Assembly: GCA_030065575.1 (NCBI GenBank)
Contig: JASJDZ010000048.1
Coordinates: 1-32,959 of the forward strand
Length of the DNA stretch: 32,959 nt
DNA from: Acidimicrobiia bacterium
Lineage (GTDB): Bacteria > Actinomycetota > Acidimicrobiia > Spongiisociales > UBA5794
Direction of reading: 5' to 3'
Under the pieces are notes generated by a model. The model was not told the DNA's origin. It did not search any database and saw only the letters and a list, made by a program, of their open reading frames with translations. Position 1 is the stretch's first letter; every line of letters begins with the position of its first letter. A program made the translations under genes and the position numbers. Below, piece by piece: positions 25,143-32,103 of this stretch.

Positions 25143-25705
25143 CCGACGCCCCCTCGACTACGGACCGGATAATCCACGCTGCATTGAGCCTGATTGCCAG
25201 CGACGGGCTGGGCGCGGTCACGATGCGTCGGATCGCAGAGACGGCCGGTGTCGCCCGCCAGACGCTGTACAACCACTATCCCGATGTCGACAGCATCGTC
25301 GTCGCCGCTGTGGAGCGGCACGATGAGGAGAGCATTCGATTGCTTGAATCGACATTGGCGGTTGTCGATCGGCCCGCCGAGAAGGTAGAGCAGTTGGTTC
25401 GCCACTTCGTTGCGGTTGGAGCACATACCCACCACTCTCAGGGAATCGAACACGGGTTGTCGGCCGAAGCCAGACAGAGGCTCGGTGCCTACGAGAGGGC
25501 TGTCGAGCACTGGATTCGTCAGATTCTGCAGGAGGGTCAGTCGACGGGCGCGTTCCACAGCGATCTCGAGATGGAGGTTGATGTGGATCTGATTCGACGG
25601 ATGCTCGAGGGCCTTTCGGAACAGACCAGCCGGTCGCCGGACGAGTCGGCGGCGATCGCAAGAGCCGGAACCCGCACGATCCTTGCGTCTATAGGCGCGA
25701 GCTGA
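25139..25705 (+). CDS. TetR family transcriptional regulator
   Basis: The 188-residue protein has an N-terminal TetR-type helix-turn-helix (about 10-56: AALSLIASDGLGAVTMRRIAE, with TLYNHYPD as the recognition end) and a helical ligand-binding domain. It is the third gene of the exporter operon, and its ATG at 25139 overlaps the permease stop by 4 bp. It likely represses this operon by binding the palindrome at 23345-23376 and is released by an exported compound. That link is inferred from position. Confidence 0.88.
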   Translation: MTDAPSTTDRIIHAALSLIASDGLGAVTMRRIAETAGVARQTLYNHYPDVDSIVVAAVERHDEESIRLLESTLAVVDRPAEKVEQLVRHFVAVGAHTHHSQGIEHGLSAEARQRLGAYERAVEHWIRQILQEGQSTGAFHSDLEMEVDVDLIRRMLEGLSEQTSRSPDESAAIARAGTRTILASIGAS

Positions 25706-25744
25706 CGGGCGCTGGCAGGCGGCGTTCGCATCGCCCCCCTACCC

Positions 25745-25902
25745 CCGACCTTCGGTCGGCGGTACTTTCCCCCCGCTACGCGGGGGGACTGACATTGCGG
25801 TACCTTCCCCCCACTGCGTGGGGGGACTGACAAGGACCCCCACAGGCCGATGTTTGCCGAAGGCAAACTCGAACCTCGCCGCAGGCGAGGCGGGGACTGA
25901 CA
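25745..25902. repeat. Triloop hairpin repeats between the two strand blocks
   Basis: Five hairpins with 3-nt loops fill the gap. They are CCGACC-TTC-GGTCGG (25745-25759), CCCCCCGC-TAC-GCGGGGGG (25769-25787) with ACTGACA, CCCCCCAC-TGC-GTGGGGGG (25807-25825) with ACTGACA, GTTTGCC-GAA-GGCAAAC (25852-25868) and CCTCGCC-GCA-GGCGAGG (25874-25890), followed by CGGGGACTGACA. They lie between the converging TetR and phosphatase genes. Confidence 0.88.
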
Positions 25903-25910
25903 GGGCAGAG

Positions 25911-26693
25911 CTACTCGATGATGTGCGGTGACACCAACGCCTGCAGCTCCTCGTGGAGGAGACCGTTGGAGAATATGGCACCCCTGATAGCCCGGTCGTA
26001 ACGCTGCTCACGTCCGTAGAGGTCGGTTGCCTTGCCCCCCGCCTCCTTGACCAGGAGCGCACCGGCCGCGGCATCCCACGGAGTGGTCTTGGTGAAGATG
26101 GCACCGTCGAACATGCCGGAGGCAACCTGAATGACCTCGTAGACCATCGAGTTGTGGTGCAGCTGCTGCACCCCCGCCCGCTCCAGGTCGTAGTAAATGG
26201 CGGCGCCCCAGGCCGCATTGCCCCTGCTTCGACCTGATACGTTCATGATGCTCCCGCGCAGTCCTGCCCTATCGGACACGACCAACTCGTCGTCGTTGAC
26301 GAAAGCCCCGCCGCCCAGCGTGGCCGAGTAGGTGCGCCGCAGGTACGGGTCCTCGACTACCGCAACAACGGGCTGGCCATCGTCACAAAGGGCCAGAGAG
26401 AACACATTGGTTGGGATCCCGAGCGTGTAGGGAAGGGTCCCGTCGATCGGATCACAAACCCACTGGAATCGAGATTCCGACTTGACCAAGGACGCCTCTT
26501 CACCAATCACGCCATGCTCCGGATACTGAGCAGCAACACGCTCGACGACCATCTGGTTTATCGCTTCGTCGGCAACCGTGACCGGTGTGTCATCGTCCTT
26601 CCAATCGGCAGGAACGCCGATGTCGAAGTACTCAAGCATGATTTGGCCGGCAGAGGCGGCTAGTTCGAGGGCTGTCTCCAGGTAGTCGCTCAC
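25911..26693 (-). CDS. Inositol monophosphatase family protein (possibly histidinol-phosphatase)
   Basis: This 260-residue Mg-dependent phosphatase has the family residues GEE (64-66), DPIDGT (81-86) and PWDAAAG (205-211), which bind the metals. In actinobacteria this family includes inositol-1-phosphatase, histidinol-phosphatase HisN and CysQ-like enzymes; the sequence alone does not decide. The GTG at 26693 has GAGG 8 nt upstream and lies 10 bp after the pabA stop, so the two share a transcript. An ATG at 26726 would overlap pabA. Confidence 0.85.
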   Translation of the reverse strand: MSDYLETALELAASAGQIMLEYFDIGVPADWKDDDTPVTVADEAINQMVVERVAAQYPEHGVIGEEASLVKSESRFQWVCDPIDGTLPYTLGIPTNVFSLALCDDGQPVVAVVEDPYLRRTYSATLGGGAFVNDDELVVSDRAGLRGSIMNVSGRSRGNAAWGAAIYYDLERAGVQQLHHNSMVYEVIQVASGMFDGAIFTKTTPWDAAAGALLVKEAGGKATDLYGREQRYDRAIRGAIFSNGLLHEELQALVSPHIIE

Positions 26694-26703
26694 GGGATGG
26701 ACC

Positions 26704-27264
26704 TCAGTCGGCCAGGAAGTTGGCAAGAAGATCCTTGCCGGCGGTGGTCATGATGCTCTCCGGGTGGAACTGCACACCGGTGACCGGCAGCGACCGATGA
26801 CGGATGCCCTGGACGACACCGTCCTCGCTGTGAGCAACCGCCAGGAGCGCCGGAGGGAGTTCGACGGTGGCCAGCGAGTGATACCGGGTTGCCTCGAAAG
26901 GATTGGGTAGGTCGCGGAAGACCCCAAGACCATCGTGCGTGATAGGCGAGACCTTCCCATGACGGGGCTCTGGAGCGAGCTCCACCACTCCCCCAAAGGC
27001 AACTGCAATTGCCTGGTGGCCTAAACAAACCCCCAGCGTCGGGATCTCAGTGCCCAGAGTCTGCAGATACTCGATGGAATAGCCGGCATCTTCGGGACGA
27101 CCCGGTCCGGGTGAGATCAAGAGACGATCGTATCCGTGTGTCGCCGCCTCATCGGGGGTGAGCACGTCGTTGCGCACGACGATCGGCTCCGCTCCCAGCT
27201 CGCCCAGGTACTGCACGAGGTTGAAGGTGAACGAGTCGTAGTTGTCGATTACCAGCACCCTCAT
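26704..27264 (-). CDS. pabA: Glutamine amidotransferase, PabA/TrpG
   Basis: The 186-residue class I glutamine amidotransferase supplies ammonia to aminodeoxychorismate synthase or anthranilate synthase. It has VIDNYDSFTFN at the start, the catalytic Cys80 in GVCLGHQ, and His167/Glu169 in FHPES. The ATG at 27264 has GGGAGG upstream. The gene is typically next to pknB in actinobacteria, where it is named trpG or pabA. The synthase partner is not in the window, so the pathway is not settled. It overlaps the small membrane gene upstream by 4 bp. Confidence 0.92.
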   Translation of the reverse strand: MRVLVIDNYDSFTFNLVQYLGELGAEPIVVRNDVLTPDEAATHGYDRLLISPGPGRPEDAGYSIEYLQTLGTEIPTLGVCLGHQAIAVAFGGVVELAPEPRHGKVSPITHDGLGVFRDLPNPFEATRYHSLATVELPPALLAVAHSEDGVVQGIRHRSLPVTGVQFHPESIMTTAGKDLLANFLAD

Positions 27265-27413
27265 CCGACGGTGCCTCCCTGGTCGATTATCACTTTGCCC
27301 AGCCAATCGTAGAAAAAGCTGAGCGCGACCAGGAAGACGGCAACAAGGATGGCCGCCTGGACGATGCGAGCCCAGAGCGGTCCGGGGAGCAGTCGCCATA
27401 TACGCGTGATCAT
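27261..27413 (-). CDS. 50-residue membrane protein between sortase and pabA
   Basis: This small gene encodes 50 residues: a basic start MITRIWRLLPGPLWAR, one membrane segment (about 16-36), and a tail ending GGTVG. Its ATG at 27413 overlaps the sortase stop (ATGA) and its stop overlaps the pabA ATG (ATGA), with GAGG upstream, so it is clearly translated in phase with its neighbours. Small proteins of this form are seen in the same position in other actinobacteria, to my recollection. The function is unknown; a role in the envelope with the sortase is a guess. Confidence 0.8.
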   Translation of the reverse strand: MITRIWRLLPGPLWARIVQAAILVAVFLVALSFFYDWLGKVIIDQGGTVG

Positions 27414-28201
27414 GACATCACCTCGATCGCCTCAGCGTTCGGTCCAAACACCAACTCGGCAAACACCACATAGCGCTCGCGAGCCGAGAACTTCGGGTGA
27501 CATGTGGTCAGCGTCAGCCATGCACCCTCGCGCGGATCGGCCACCCAGGTATCGGTCGGCTTCACAATCCGAAAGTCACGAACCTCGTAGACGTGGGTTC
27601 CGAGGGCAGTATCCACCTCGATGCGGTCTCCGGGGTCGAGAGCGTCGAGCTCGTGGAATGGCTGACCGAAGGTGGTGCGGTGGCCGCTGATCACTGAGTT
27701 GCCCGGCTGGCCGGGAAGCGCAGTGTCGGGCATATGACCTGCACCGTTGCGCAGATCACGGGTCCGAACGCCGTGAACCACATTCCAACCATCCTGCAGA
27801 CGCTCGATCTTCGGGATACGAATCAGGGCGAAGGCGGTCCCCAGTTCGGGCGCGGACTCGACCTTGAGTATCAATGGGCGTGCCTGTTGACCTTCGTCAG
27901 GCGTTTCCTCGGGATCGGTCACAACGATTGGCTCGTTCGGATTGTCGGGATTGGCTACCACAACAACTTCGCTGATCTCCGTTTCCTCCCATTGCTCCTC
28001 GCGCTCCACGGTGAGCTCCGACTGCGCCTGCTGTGCGAACCAGGTGGTTACGAACAGTTGGTGGACTACAAAGCCAAGGGTGAGGACGCCCAGGTAGATG
28101 AACGTCCATCCCGCATTGTGAAGGATGCGCATCCCCAGCGTGTCGCCGGGATCGGCGGACCGAGCGCTACTGCCGCCAATTGCGCTGTCAATGTCGTTCA
28201 T
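27410..28201 (-). CDS. Class E type sortase
   Basis: Sortases are membrane transpeptidases that cleave surface proteins at LPxTG-like motifs (LAxTG for class E) and attach them to peptidoglycan. The 263-residue protein has a membrane segment (about 32-52), an acidic linker, and a sortase domain with His174 in SGHRTTFG, Cys234 in TLTTCHP and Arg241 or Arg243 in SARERY. The ATG at 28201 is chosen over upstream ATGs because it has GAGG nearby and lies in the crgA-sortase divergent gap. No LPxTG or LAxTG substrate is encoded in the window. Confidence 0.9.
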   Translation of the reverse strand: MNDIDSAIGGSSARSADPGDTLGMRILHNAGWTFIYLGVLTLGFVVHQLFVTTWFAQQAQSELTVEREEQWEETEISEVVVVANPDNPNEPIVVTDPEETPDEGQQARPLILKVESAPELGTAFALIRIPKIERLQDGWNVVHGVRTRDLRNGAGHMPDTALPGQPGNSVISGHRTTFGQPFHELDALDPGDRIEVDTALGTHVYEVRDFRIVKPTDTWVADPREGAWLTLTTCHPKFSARERYVVFAELVFGPNAEAIEVMS

Positions 28202-28213
28202 CTGAGTCCTCGA

Positions 28214-28231
28214 GCGGGCCGGGGGGCCCGC
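28214..28231. other. GC hairpin in the sortase-crgA divergent region
   Basis: GCGGGCC (28214-28220) pairs with GGCCCGC (28225-28231) around GGGG. It would lie in the sortase mRNA leader, just upstream of its ribosome-binding site. It may affect translation, or it may be chance in GC-rich DNA. Confidence 0.4.
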
Positions 28232-28271
28232 ATTGGAGAGTATCGGTTTCTGGACGCTAGCCTTTACGGCC

Positions 28272-28526
28272 ATGCCTGTATCGAAGAAGCGCAAGAAAGT
28301 AGCCAATCGCCGCCCCACACCGCCCAAGCGGGTCGATCCCGTGGCGGAGAAGGGACCATCGCCGACGTGGTACGTAGCGACGATGTTCACTCTGATGGGT
28401 CTCGGGACTGTGATAATCCTGGCCAATTACATCAACCTGTTGCCGGGCAGTCCTGATAACACCTGGCTGCTGGTTGGTTTGGCCGGCATCGCCGGCGGCT
28501 TCGCAATGACGCTCAACTACCGCTGA
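28272..28526 (+). CDS. crgA: Cell division protein CrgA
   Basis: CrgA is a small actinobacterial membrane protein that recruits or restrains divisome and wall-synthesis proteins at the septum. The 84-residue protein has a basic start (MPVSKKRKKVANRRPTPPKR) and two membrane segments (about 31-51 and 60-80), matching the family in length and layout. It diverges from the sortase, as in other actinobacteria where it sits next to the pknB cluster. A TAGCCT box lies about 9 nt before the ATG. Confidence 0.93.
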   Translation: MPVSKKRKKVANRRPTPPKRVDPVAEKGPSPTWYVATMFTLMGLGTVIILANYINLLPGSPDNTWLLVGLAGIAGGFAMTLNYR

Positions 28527-28544
28527 CCCAAACCCCCTGTTAGT

Positions 28545-28578
28545 TACACGCGTGTAGTTATCCACGCGATTCTCCACA
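28545..28578. other. DnaA-box-like motifs and a 12-bp palindrome after crgA
   Basis: The gap between the converging crgA and Ddn genes holds the perfect palindrome TACACGCGTGTA (28545-28556), then TTATCCACG (28558-28566) and TTCTCCACA (28570-28578). Each of the last two matches the DnaA box TTATCCACA at 8 of 9 positions. Neither gene should have its promoter here. The crgA region lies close to oriC in several actinobacteria. Confidence 0.4.
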
Positions 28579-28599
28579 GGTGGGGACAAGTCGCGAAAG

Positions 28600-29031
28600 C
28601 TAGACGTTGATGCGGAATACCGGATGGCGAGAGGCCTCTGCCTCGAACTTGTCGACGGAATCGTCCTTGTCCGCATCAAAGAACGAGCGCACCACGGACA
28701 CGTCGTTCACGTATTGCTTGAGGACAGGAGCGGCAGTGGCTGCGTCGACCTCGGTAACCGAGATCTCCTCTACCTCGCTACCGATCAACAGTTCGGCGAC
28801 ACCCGAATCCCGTAGGTTGTGTACCCAACCGACGGCGCCGTACGGGGCAACCAGGTAGCGAAGCCCATCGCGCCGAGCGAGGGTGACCGGTGTCGTCCGT
28901 TCCAGGCCAGATTTCCTACCGAGCGTGGTGAGGAGAACCGTGTCCCCCATCTCCTTCCCGCTGCGCAGCCTTCTGGCCACTATCCGGTTGACCATCCGAC
29001 GAACGAAGCCCAGCCTGTACTCCTTGGCCAT
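28600..29031 (-). CDS. Ddn-family deazaflavin (F420)-dependent oxidoreductase
   Basis: The 143-residue protein is a small split beta-barrel oxidoreductase of the nitroreductase/Ddn family. It has TTLGRKSGLERTTPV (about 35-49), YLVAPYGAVGWVHNL (about 59-73) and a C-terminal HPVFRI block. Members use F420H2 or act on quinones, nitro compounds or lipids; the physiological substrate here is unknown. GAGAGAGG precedes the ATG. It lies 33 bp after a small cysteine-containing membrane gene, with which it likely shares a transcript. Confidence 0.88.
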   Translation of the reverse strand: MAKEYRLGFVRRMVNRIVARRLRSGKEMGDTVLLTTLGRKSGLERTTPVTLARRDGLRYLVAPYGAVGWVHNLRDSGVAELLIGSEVEEISVTEVDAATAAPVLKQYVNDVSVVRSFFDADKDDSVDKFEAEASRHPVFRINV

Positions 29032-29064
29032 GATGCTGCCTCTCTCTGCCTCATTCCAGCGTAG

Positions 29065-29298
29065 CTACGGGACTTCAACCATGTCTTCCCGGCAGTGCCG
29101 CGGCGCTTCGGGATCCGCTTCTTGTGCGTGCGTGATCGTCAGCCTCATGCCACAGACAATGCAGCGGTAGTCGACGGCGACCTCCTTCACCTCGTCCGGG
29201 TCCGGGTCATCTGGTTGCGGGACGAGGAGCAGACGCACCACCCAAAGAGTCGTCGCAATGATCGCAACACCAATGGCAATCGCGATGATGATGTCCAC
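29065..29298 (-). CDS. Small membrane protein with cysteine motif
   Basis: The 77-residue protein has an N-terminal membrane segment (about 3-25) and a short soluble domain with CIVC (Cys46/Cys49) and a later Cys69 preceded by His68. The CxxC-His-Cys set could bind zinc or iron. I recognise no named family. The GTG start at 29298 has TGAGGA upstream. It precedes the Ddn-family gene. Confidence 0.7.
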   Translation of the reverse strand: MDIIIAIAIGVAIIATTLWVVRLLLVPQPDDPDPDEVKEVAVDYRCIVCGMRLTITHAQEADPEAPRHCREDMVEVP

Positions 29299-29361
29299 GC
29301 CGGATTCCTCAGTTCGATGCGTCCTGCTGGGGAGTGTAGGTATCGGCTAAGCCACCGATCT

Positions 29362-30531
29362 TCAGCCCTGCACCAACTCCAGGATGGTTGCGTTGGCCAT
29401 GCCGCCGCCTTCACACATGGTCTGCAGACCGTAGCGGGCTCCGCGACGCTCCATCTCGTGGAGCAATGTTGTCATCAGCTTCGCTCCAGAAGCGCCGAGG
29501 GGATGGCCGAGGGCAATGGCTCCGCCATTGACGTTCGTCTTCGCCCAGTCCGCCCCGGTGTCTCGCAGCCAAGCGGCGATTACGGTGCCGAAAGCCTCGT
29601 TGACCTCGAAGAGACCAATGTCGTCGATGGTGAGAGCGGCGTTGGCGAGCACCTTCGCAGTGGCGGGGATGGGCCCGGTGAGCATGGTGATCGGATCGAC
29701 ACCAACTACGGCGAAGGCCTTGAACCCGGCTCGCGGGGCGAGCCCTAGCTCATCCGCTTTCTCCTCGCTCATCACGAGCACTGCCGCCGCGCCGTCGGTG
29801 ATCTGCGACGAATTGCCGGCGGTGACGATGCCGTCCTCCTGGAAGACCGGCTTGAGGGCCGCAAGCGCTTCGAGGCTTGTTTCCGGTCGAATTCCCTCAT
29901 CCCGGGTCATCGTCTCGAAGGTGTTGATCTCGGTCTTGTACTCAATCGGGACGATCTCACGATCGAACCGGCCCTCGTTGGCAGCCCGCTGTGCGCGCTG
30001 ATGCGAGTCGAAAGCAATCCGGTCGACTTCCTCGCGGGTGATCCCCCACTGCTCGGCGATCATCTCGGCGGAGATGCCCTGGGGGACCAGGCCATGGTCG
30101 TAGCGCGCGTTCATCGCAGGCCCAAAGGGCAGCCCGGGGCCCTCCCGCATGGTGATTCCCATTGGGACCCGGGTCATCGACTCGACACCGGCCGCAATGA
30201 CGATGTCGTTGGTGCCGGACATGATCGCCTGTGCAGCGAAGTGGACCGCCTGCTGGCTCGACCCACACTGGCGATCGATGGTCACGGCCGGAACAGACTC
30301 AGGGAATCCAGCGGCAAGAACGGCGTTGCGCCCGACGTTGAGGCCCTGCTCGCCGGTCTGAGAGACGCATCCCATGATGACGTCGTCAACCAGCGCCGGG
30401 TCGAGGCTGTTGCGGCTGACGAGCTCTCGGAGCACCACCGCGGCGAGGTCGACAGGGTGCCAGTCCTTGAGCTTCCCTCCGCGCTTGCCGCCGGGGGTGC
30501 GGACGGCGTCGACAATCACTGCATTCACCAT
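29362..30531 (-). CDS. Thiolase (acetyl-CoA acyltransferase)
   Basis: The enzyme condenses or cleaves acyl-CoA with CoA, as in fatty-acid beta-oxidation or acetoacetyl-CoA formation. The 389-residue protein has the acylated Cys in DRQCGSSQQAV (about residue 89), the catalytic His in GHPLGASG (about 345), and the second Cys in MCEGGGMANA (about 375). Length and motifs match a FadA or AtoB type enzyme; substrate chain length cannot be set. GGAGGG lies just upstream of the ATG. No beta-oxidation partner is adjacent. Confidence 0.93.
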   Translation of the reverse strand: MVNAVIVDAVRTPGGKRGGKLKDWHPVDLAAVVLRELVSRNSLDPALVDDVIMGCVSQTGEQGLNVGRNAVLAAGFPESVPAVTIDRQCGSSQQAVHFAAQAIMSGTNDIVIAAGVESMTRVPMGITMREGPGLPFGPAMNARYDHGLVPQGISAEMIAEQWGITREEVDRIAFDSHQRAQRAANEGRFDREIVPIEYKTEINTFETMTRDEGIRPETSLEALAALKPVFQEDGIVTAGNSSQITDGAAAVLVMSEEKADELGLAPRAGFKAFAVVGVDPITMLTGPIPATAKVLANAALTIDDIGLFEVNEAFGTVIAAWLRDTGADWAKTNVNGGAIALGHPLGASGAKLMTTLLHEMERRGARYGLQTMCEGGGMANATILELVQG

Positions 30532-30578
30532 GGATATCCCTCCGATGAGCCGCCAACATACACGACGCCCCCCAATCC

Positions 30579-30626
30579 GTTTTGGCGTATCCCTGTTTCA
30601 CATACGGCACCCAGATACGCCAAAAC
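30579..30626. repeat. 48-nt palindromic element, copy 1
   Basis: GTTTTGGCGTATC and GATACGCCAAAAC pair perfectly over 13 bp around a 22-nt loop. It differs from copy 2 (30649-30696) at three loop positions only. It lies in the 217-bp gap between the thiolase start and tRNA-Ala. That gap holds both copies and a tRNA promoter but no gene. Confidence 0.88.
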
Positions 30627-30648
30627 CAAGGATGACCGGCTCTCTTTC

Positions 30649-30696
30649 GTTTTGGCGTATCCCTGTTTCACATGTGGTACCCAGATACGCCAAAAC
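30649..30696. repeat. 48-nt palindromic element, copy 2
   Basis: The 13-bp arms are the same as in copy 1, in the same orientation, 70 bp away start to start. The loop differences are transitions (ACGGC to GTGGT), so the arms are better kept than the loop. A third, diverged element is at 32818-32865. Confidence 0.88.
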
Positions 30697-30748
30697 GGGT
30701 CGGGATTCCCTTGCTGCGTGACTGCATCTACAATGCGGGACCCGTTCT

Positions 30749-30822
30749 GGGGACGTAGCTCAGTCTGGCAGAGCACCTGGTTTGCAACCAGGGGGTCGTC
30801 GGTTCGAATCCGATCGTCTCCA
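30749..30822 (+). tRNA. tRNA-Ala(TGC)
   Basis: A class I tRNA with acceptor GGGGACG/CGTCTCC, discriminator A, D-loop CTCAGTCTGGCAGAG and T-arm GTCGGTTCGAATCCGAT. The anticodon loop TTTGCAA gives TGC, reading GCN alanine codons. A -10 TACAAT lies at 30729-30734. Confidence 0.95.
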
Positions 30823-30902
30823 CAGCCCACAAACGACCGGTCCTGAAGGCTCGTCGTCTTGGAGGGGCTCCGCTGGGTGGTGGTACAATCTGCGACCCAA
30901 TT

Positions 30903-30977
30903 GGGCCCATAGCTCAGCTCGGTTAGAGCGCATCCCTGATAAGGATGAGGTCGCTGGTTCAAATCCAGCTGGGCCCA
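30903..30977 (+). tRNA. tRNA-Ile(GAT)
   Basis: A class I tRNA with acceptor GGGCCCA/TGGGCCC, discriminator A and T-arm GCTGGTTCAAATCCAGC. The anticodon loop CTGATAA gives GAT, reading ATC and ATT. TTGGAG (30859-30864) and TACAAT (30884-30889), 19 bp apart, form a likely promoter. It follows tRNA-Ala as in many bacteria, although here outside an rRNA operon. Confidence 0.96.
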
Positions 30978-30979
30978 CA

Positions 30980-31010
30980 AAGGAGACCGTCCTATCCGGC
31001 CGGTCTCCTT
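30980..31010 (+). terminator. Terminator after tRNA-Ile
   Basis: AAGGAGACCG pairs with CGGTCTCCTT around an 11-nt loop, 3 nt after the tRNA 3' end. The T run is short. Confidence 0.7.
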
Positions 31011-31113
31011 CCGCGTTAAGGTCCCCTCACTCCACACCCTCGTTCCCTACGCACCAATGTCAACAGGCCGCCGCCAGGCTCCGATCTGACGTGACCGACC
31101 GCAAGGGGGCGAG

Positions 31114-31139
31114 GGTTCAAATCCAGCTGGGCCCACAAA
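31114..31139 (+). pseudogene. Detached tRNA-Ile 3' end
   Basis: These 26 bp are identical to 30956-30981, covering the T-arm to just past the 3' end of tRNA-Ile, 158 bp downstream in the same orientation. No tRNA body precedes them. A new terminator hairpin follows directly at 31139. Confidence 0.8.
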
Positions 31140-31168
31140 ACGGACTCGATCACCAGATCGAGTCCGTT
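31139..31168 (+). terminator. Terminator after the detached tRNA-Ile tail
   Basis: AACGGACTCGAT pairs perfectly with ATCGAGTCCGTT over 12 bp around CACCAG, followed by TCTGCGTT. It is stronger than the hairpin directly after the intact tRNA. On the minus strand it also lies downstream of the gene ending at 31195 and may serve both. Confidence 0.8.
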
Positions 31169-31194
31169 TCTGCGTTACGCGAACGTTGGCGCGT

Positions 31195-32103
31195 CTAGCT
31201 GGACGCCATGATCTCGAGATACTCGGCCATCAACTCCTCGTGCTCGGGAATAGCCGACGGAAGGGTGACAAAGGCGTCACAGCATGGCGGCTCATAGAGC
31301 GCCGGGTATCGGTCCGGGTAGGTCTCGGCAATCCATTCCTCGTAGGCGACCATGGCGAAATACCGGGCATCGCTGGCCGGCGCCGCAAGCGTCTCGAGGC
31401 GATCTCGGTCAACAACCTCGTGATCAACGAGCTTCCCCGCATCAAACGTCAGCAGAACCTCTTCCTCGGGTGGTTCGATGCCGCCAAGCCCGTAGAAAGC
31501 GTCCGTCGCCGAACCCACGCACCGTGCAGTCTCCTCCGAAACGGTCTCACACTCGTAGCTGGCGATGGTACCCATGGCGCCGTTGAGAGCGATCTCGAAC
31601 TGCACCCAGTCGGCGAATGCCACAACTCCGTCACCGTCGAAGTCATCGAGCCACACCCAGTCGACGGGGTTGAACGCCGGGAAATCGGCGCTCAGGAAGC
31701 TGCGCCACACTTCGGGATCGGAGTCTGGGCCGTATCGGGCCGCCCACAGGGCCAACGCGTATTCGTGAGGCTGCGGCTCCGGCATTGCAGTCGTCGGAGG
31801 TGCCGTCGTCACGGAAGCCGGCGGGACGGTTATATCTCCACCTCCGCCAGCCACATCATCAGCTCTCTCGGCCCCCACACTTGCGATGACAGCGGCAGCA
31901 CCAACAATCAGAACAAACACAGCGATAGCGACCACGGGCCCGCGGCGCCACCAAGGGGTGATAGTTGTCGTTTGCATCCCTTCATTCCTCTCCCAGATCG
32001 TGTCGAAGAGAACGGAGTACCGCGGATCAGGACCGTGCTCCTCGTACGTTGGAGCCGGGTCCGCTTCCGCAAGGCGTCGCATCACCAGATCGGTCTTGCT
32101 CAC
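31195..32103 (-). CDS. Single-pass membrane protein coupled to ECF sigma factor, probable anti-sigma role
   Basis: The 302-residue protein has a cytoplasmic N terminus (about 1-53), one membrane segment (about 56-77), a Thr/Pro linker (about 90-112) and an extracytoplasmic domain. The domain holds DFDGDGVVAFADW (about 154-166), which resembles an EF-hand or dockerin calcium loop. It also has YEC...ARC and an FDAGKLVDHE segment that recall NTF2-like folds, as well as a CC pair near residue 274. Its GTG overlaps the sigma factor stop by 4 bp (GTGA). Position and topology suggest an anti-sigma factor, but no zinc-binding anti-sigma motif (HxxxCxxC) is present. Confidence 0.7.
   Translation of the reverse strand: MSKTDLVMRRLAEADPAPTYEEHGPDPRYSVLFDTIWERNEGMQTTTITPWWRRGPVVAIAVFVLIVGAAAVIASVGAERADDVAGGGGDITVPPASVTTAPPTTAMPEPQPHEYALALWAARYGPDSDPEVWRSFLSADFPAFNPVDWVWLDDFDGDGVVAFADWVQFEIALNGAMGTIASYECETVSEETARCVGSATDAFYGLGGIEPPEEEVLLTFDAGKLVDHEVVDRDRLETLAAPASDARYFAMVAYEEWIAETYPDRYPALYEPPCCDAFVTLPSAIPEHEELMAEYLEIMASS

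Noticed and set aside
27410-28201. Dedicated sortase substrate nearby
   Set aside because: I found no LPxTG- or LAxTG-plus-membrane-anchor tail in any gene of the window.
30001-30846. Plus-strand open frame of 281 codons
   Set aside because: It is antisense to the thiolase, then runs through the 48-nt repeats and into tRNA-Ala. No domain is visible.
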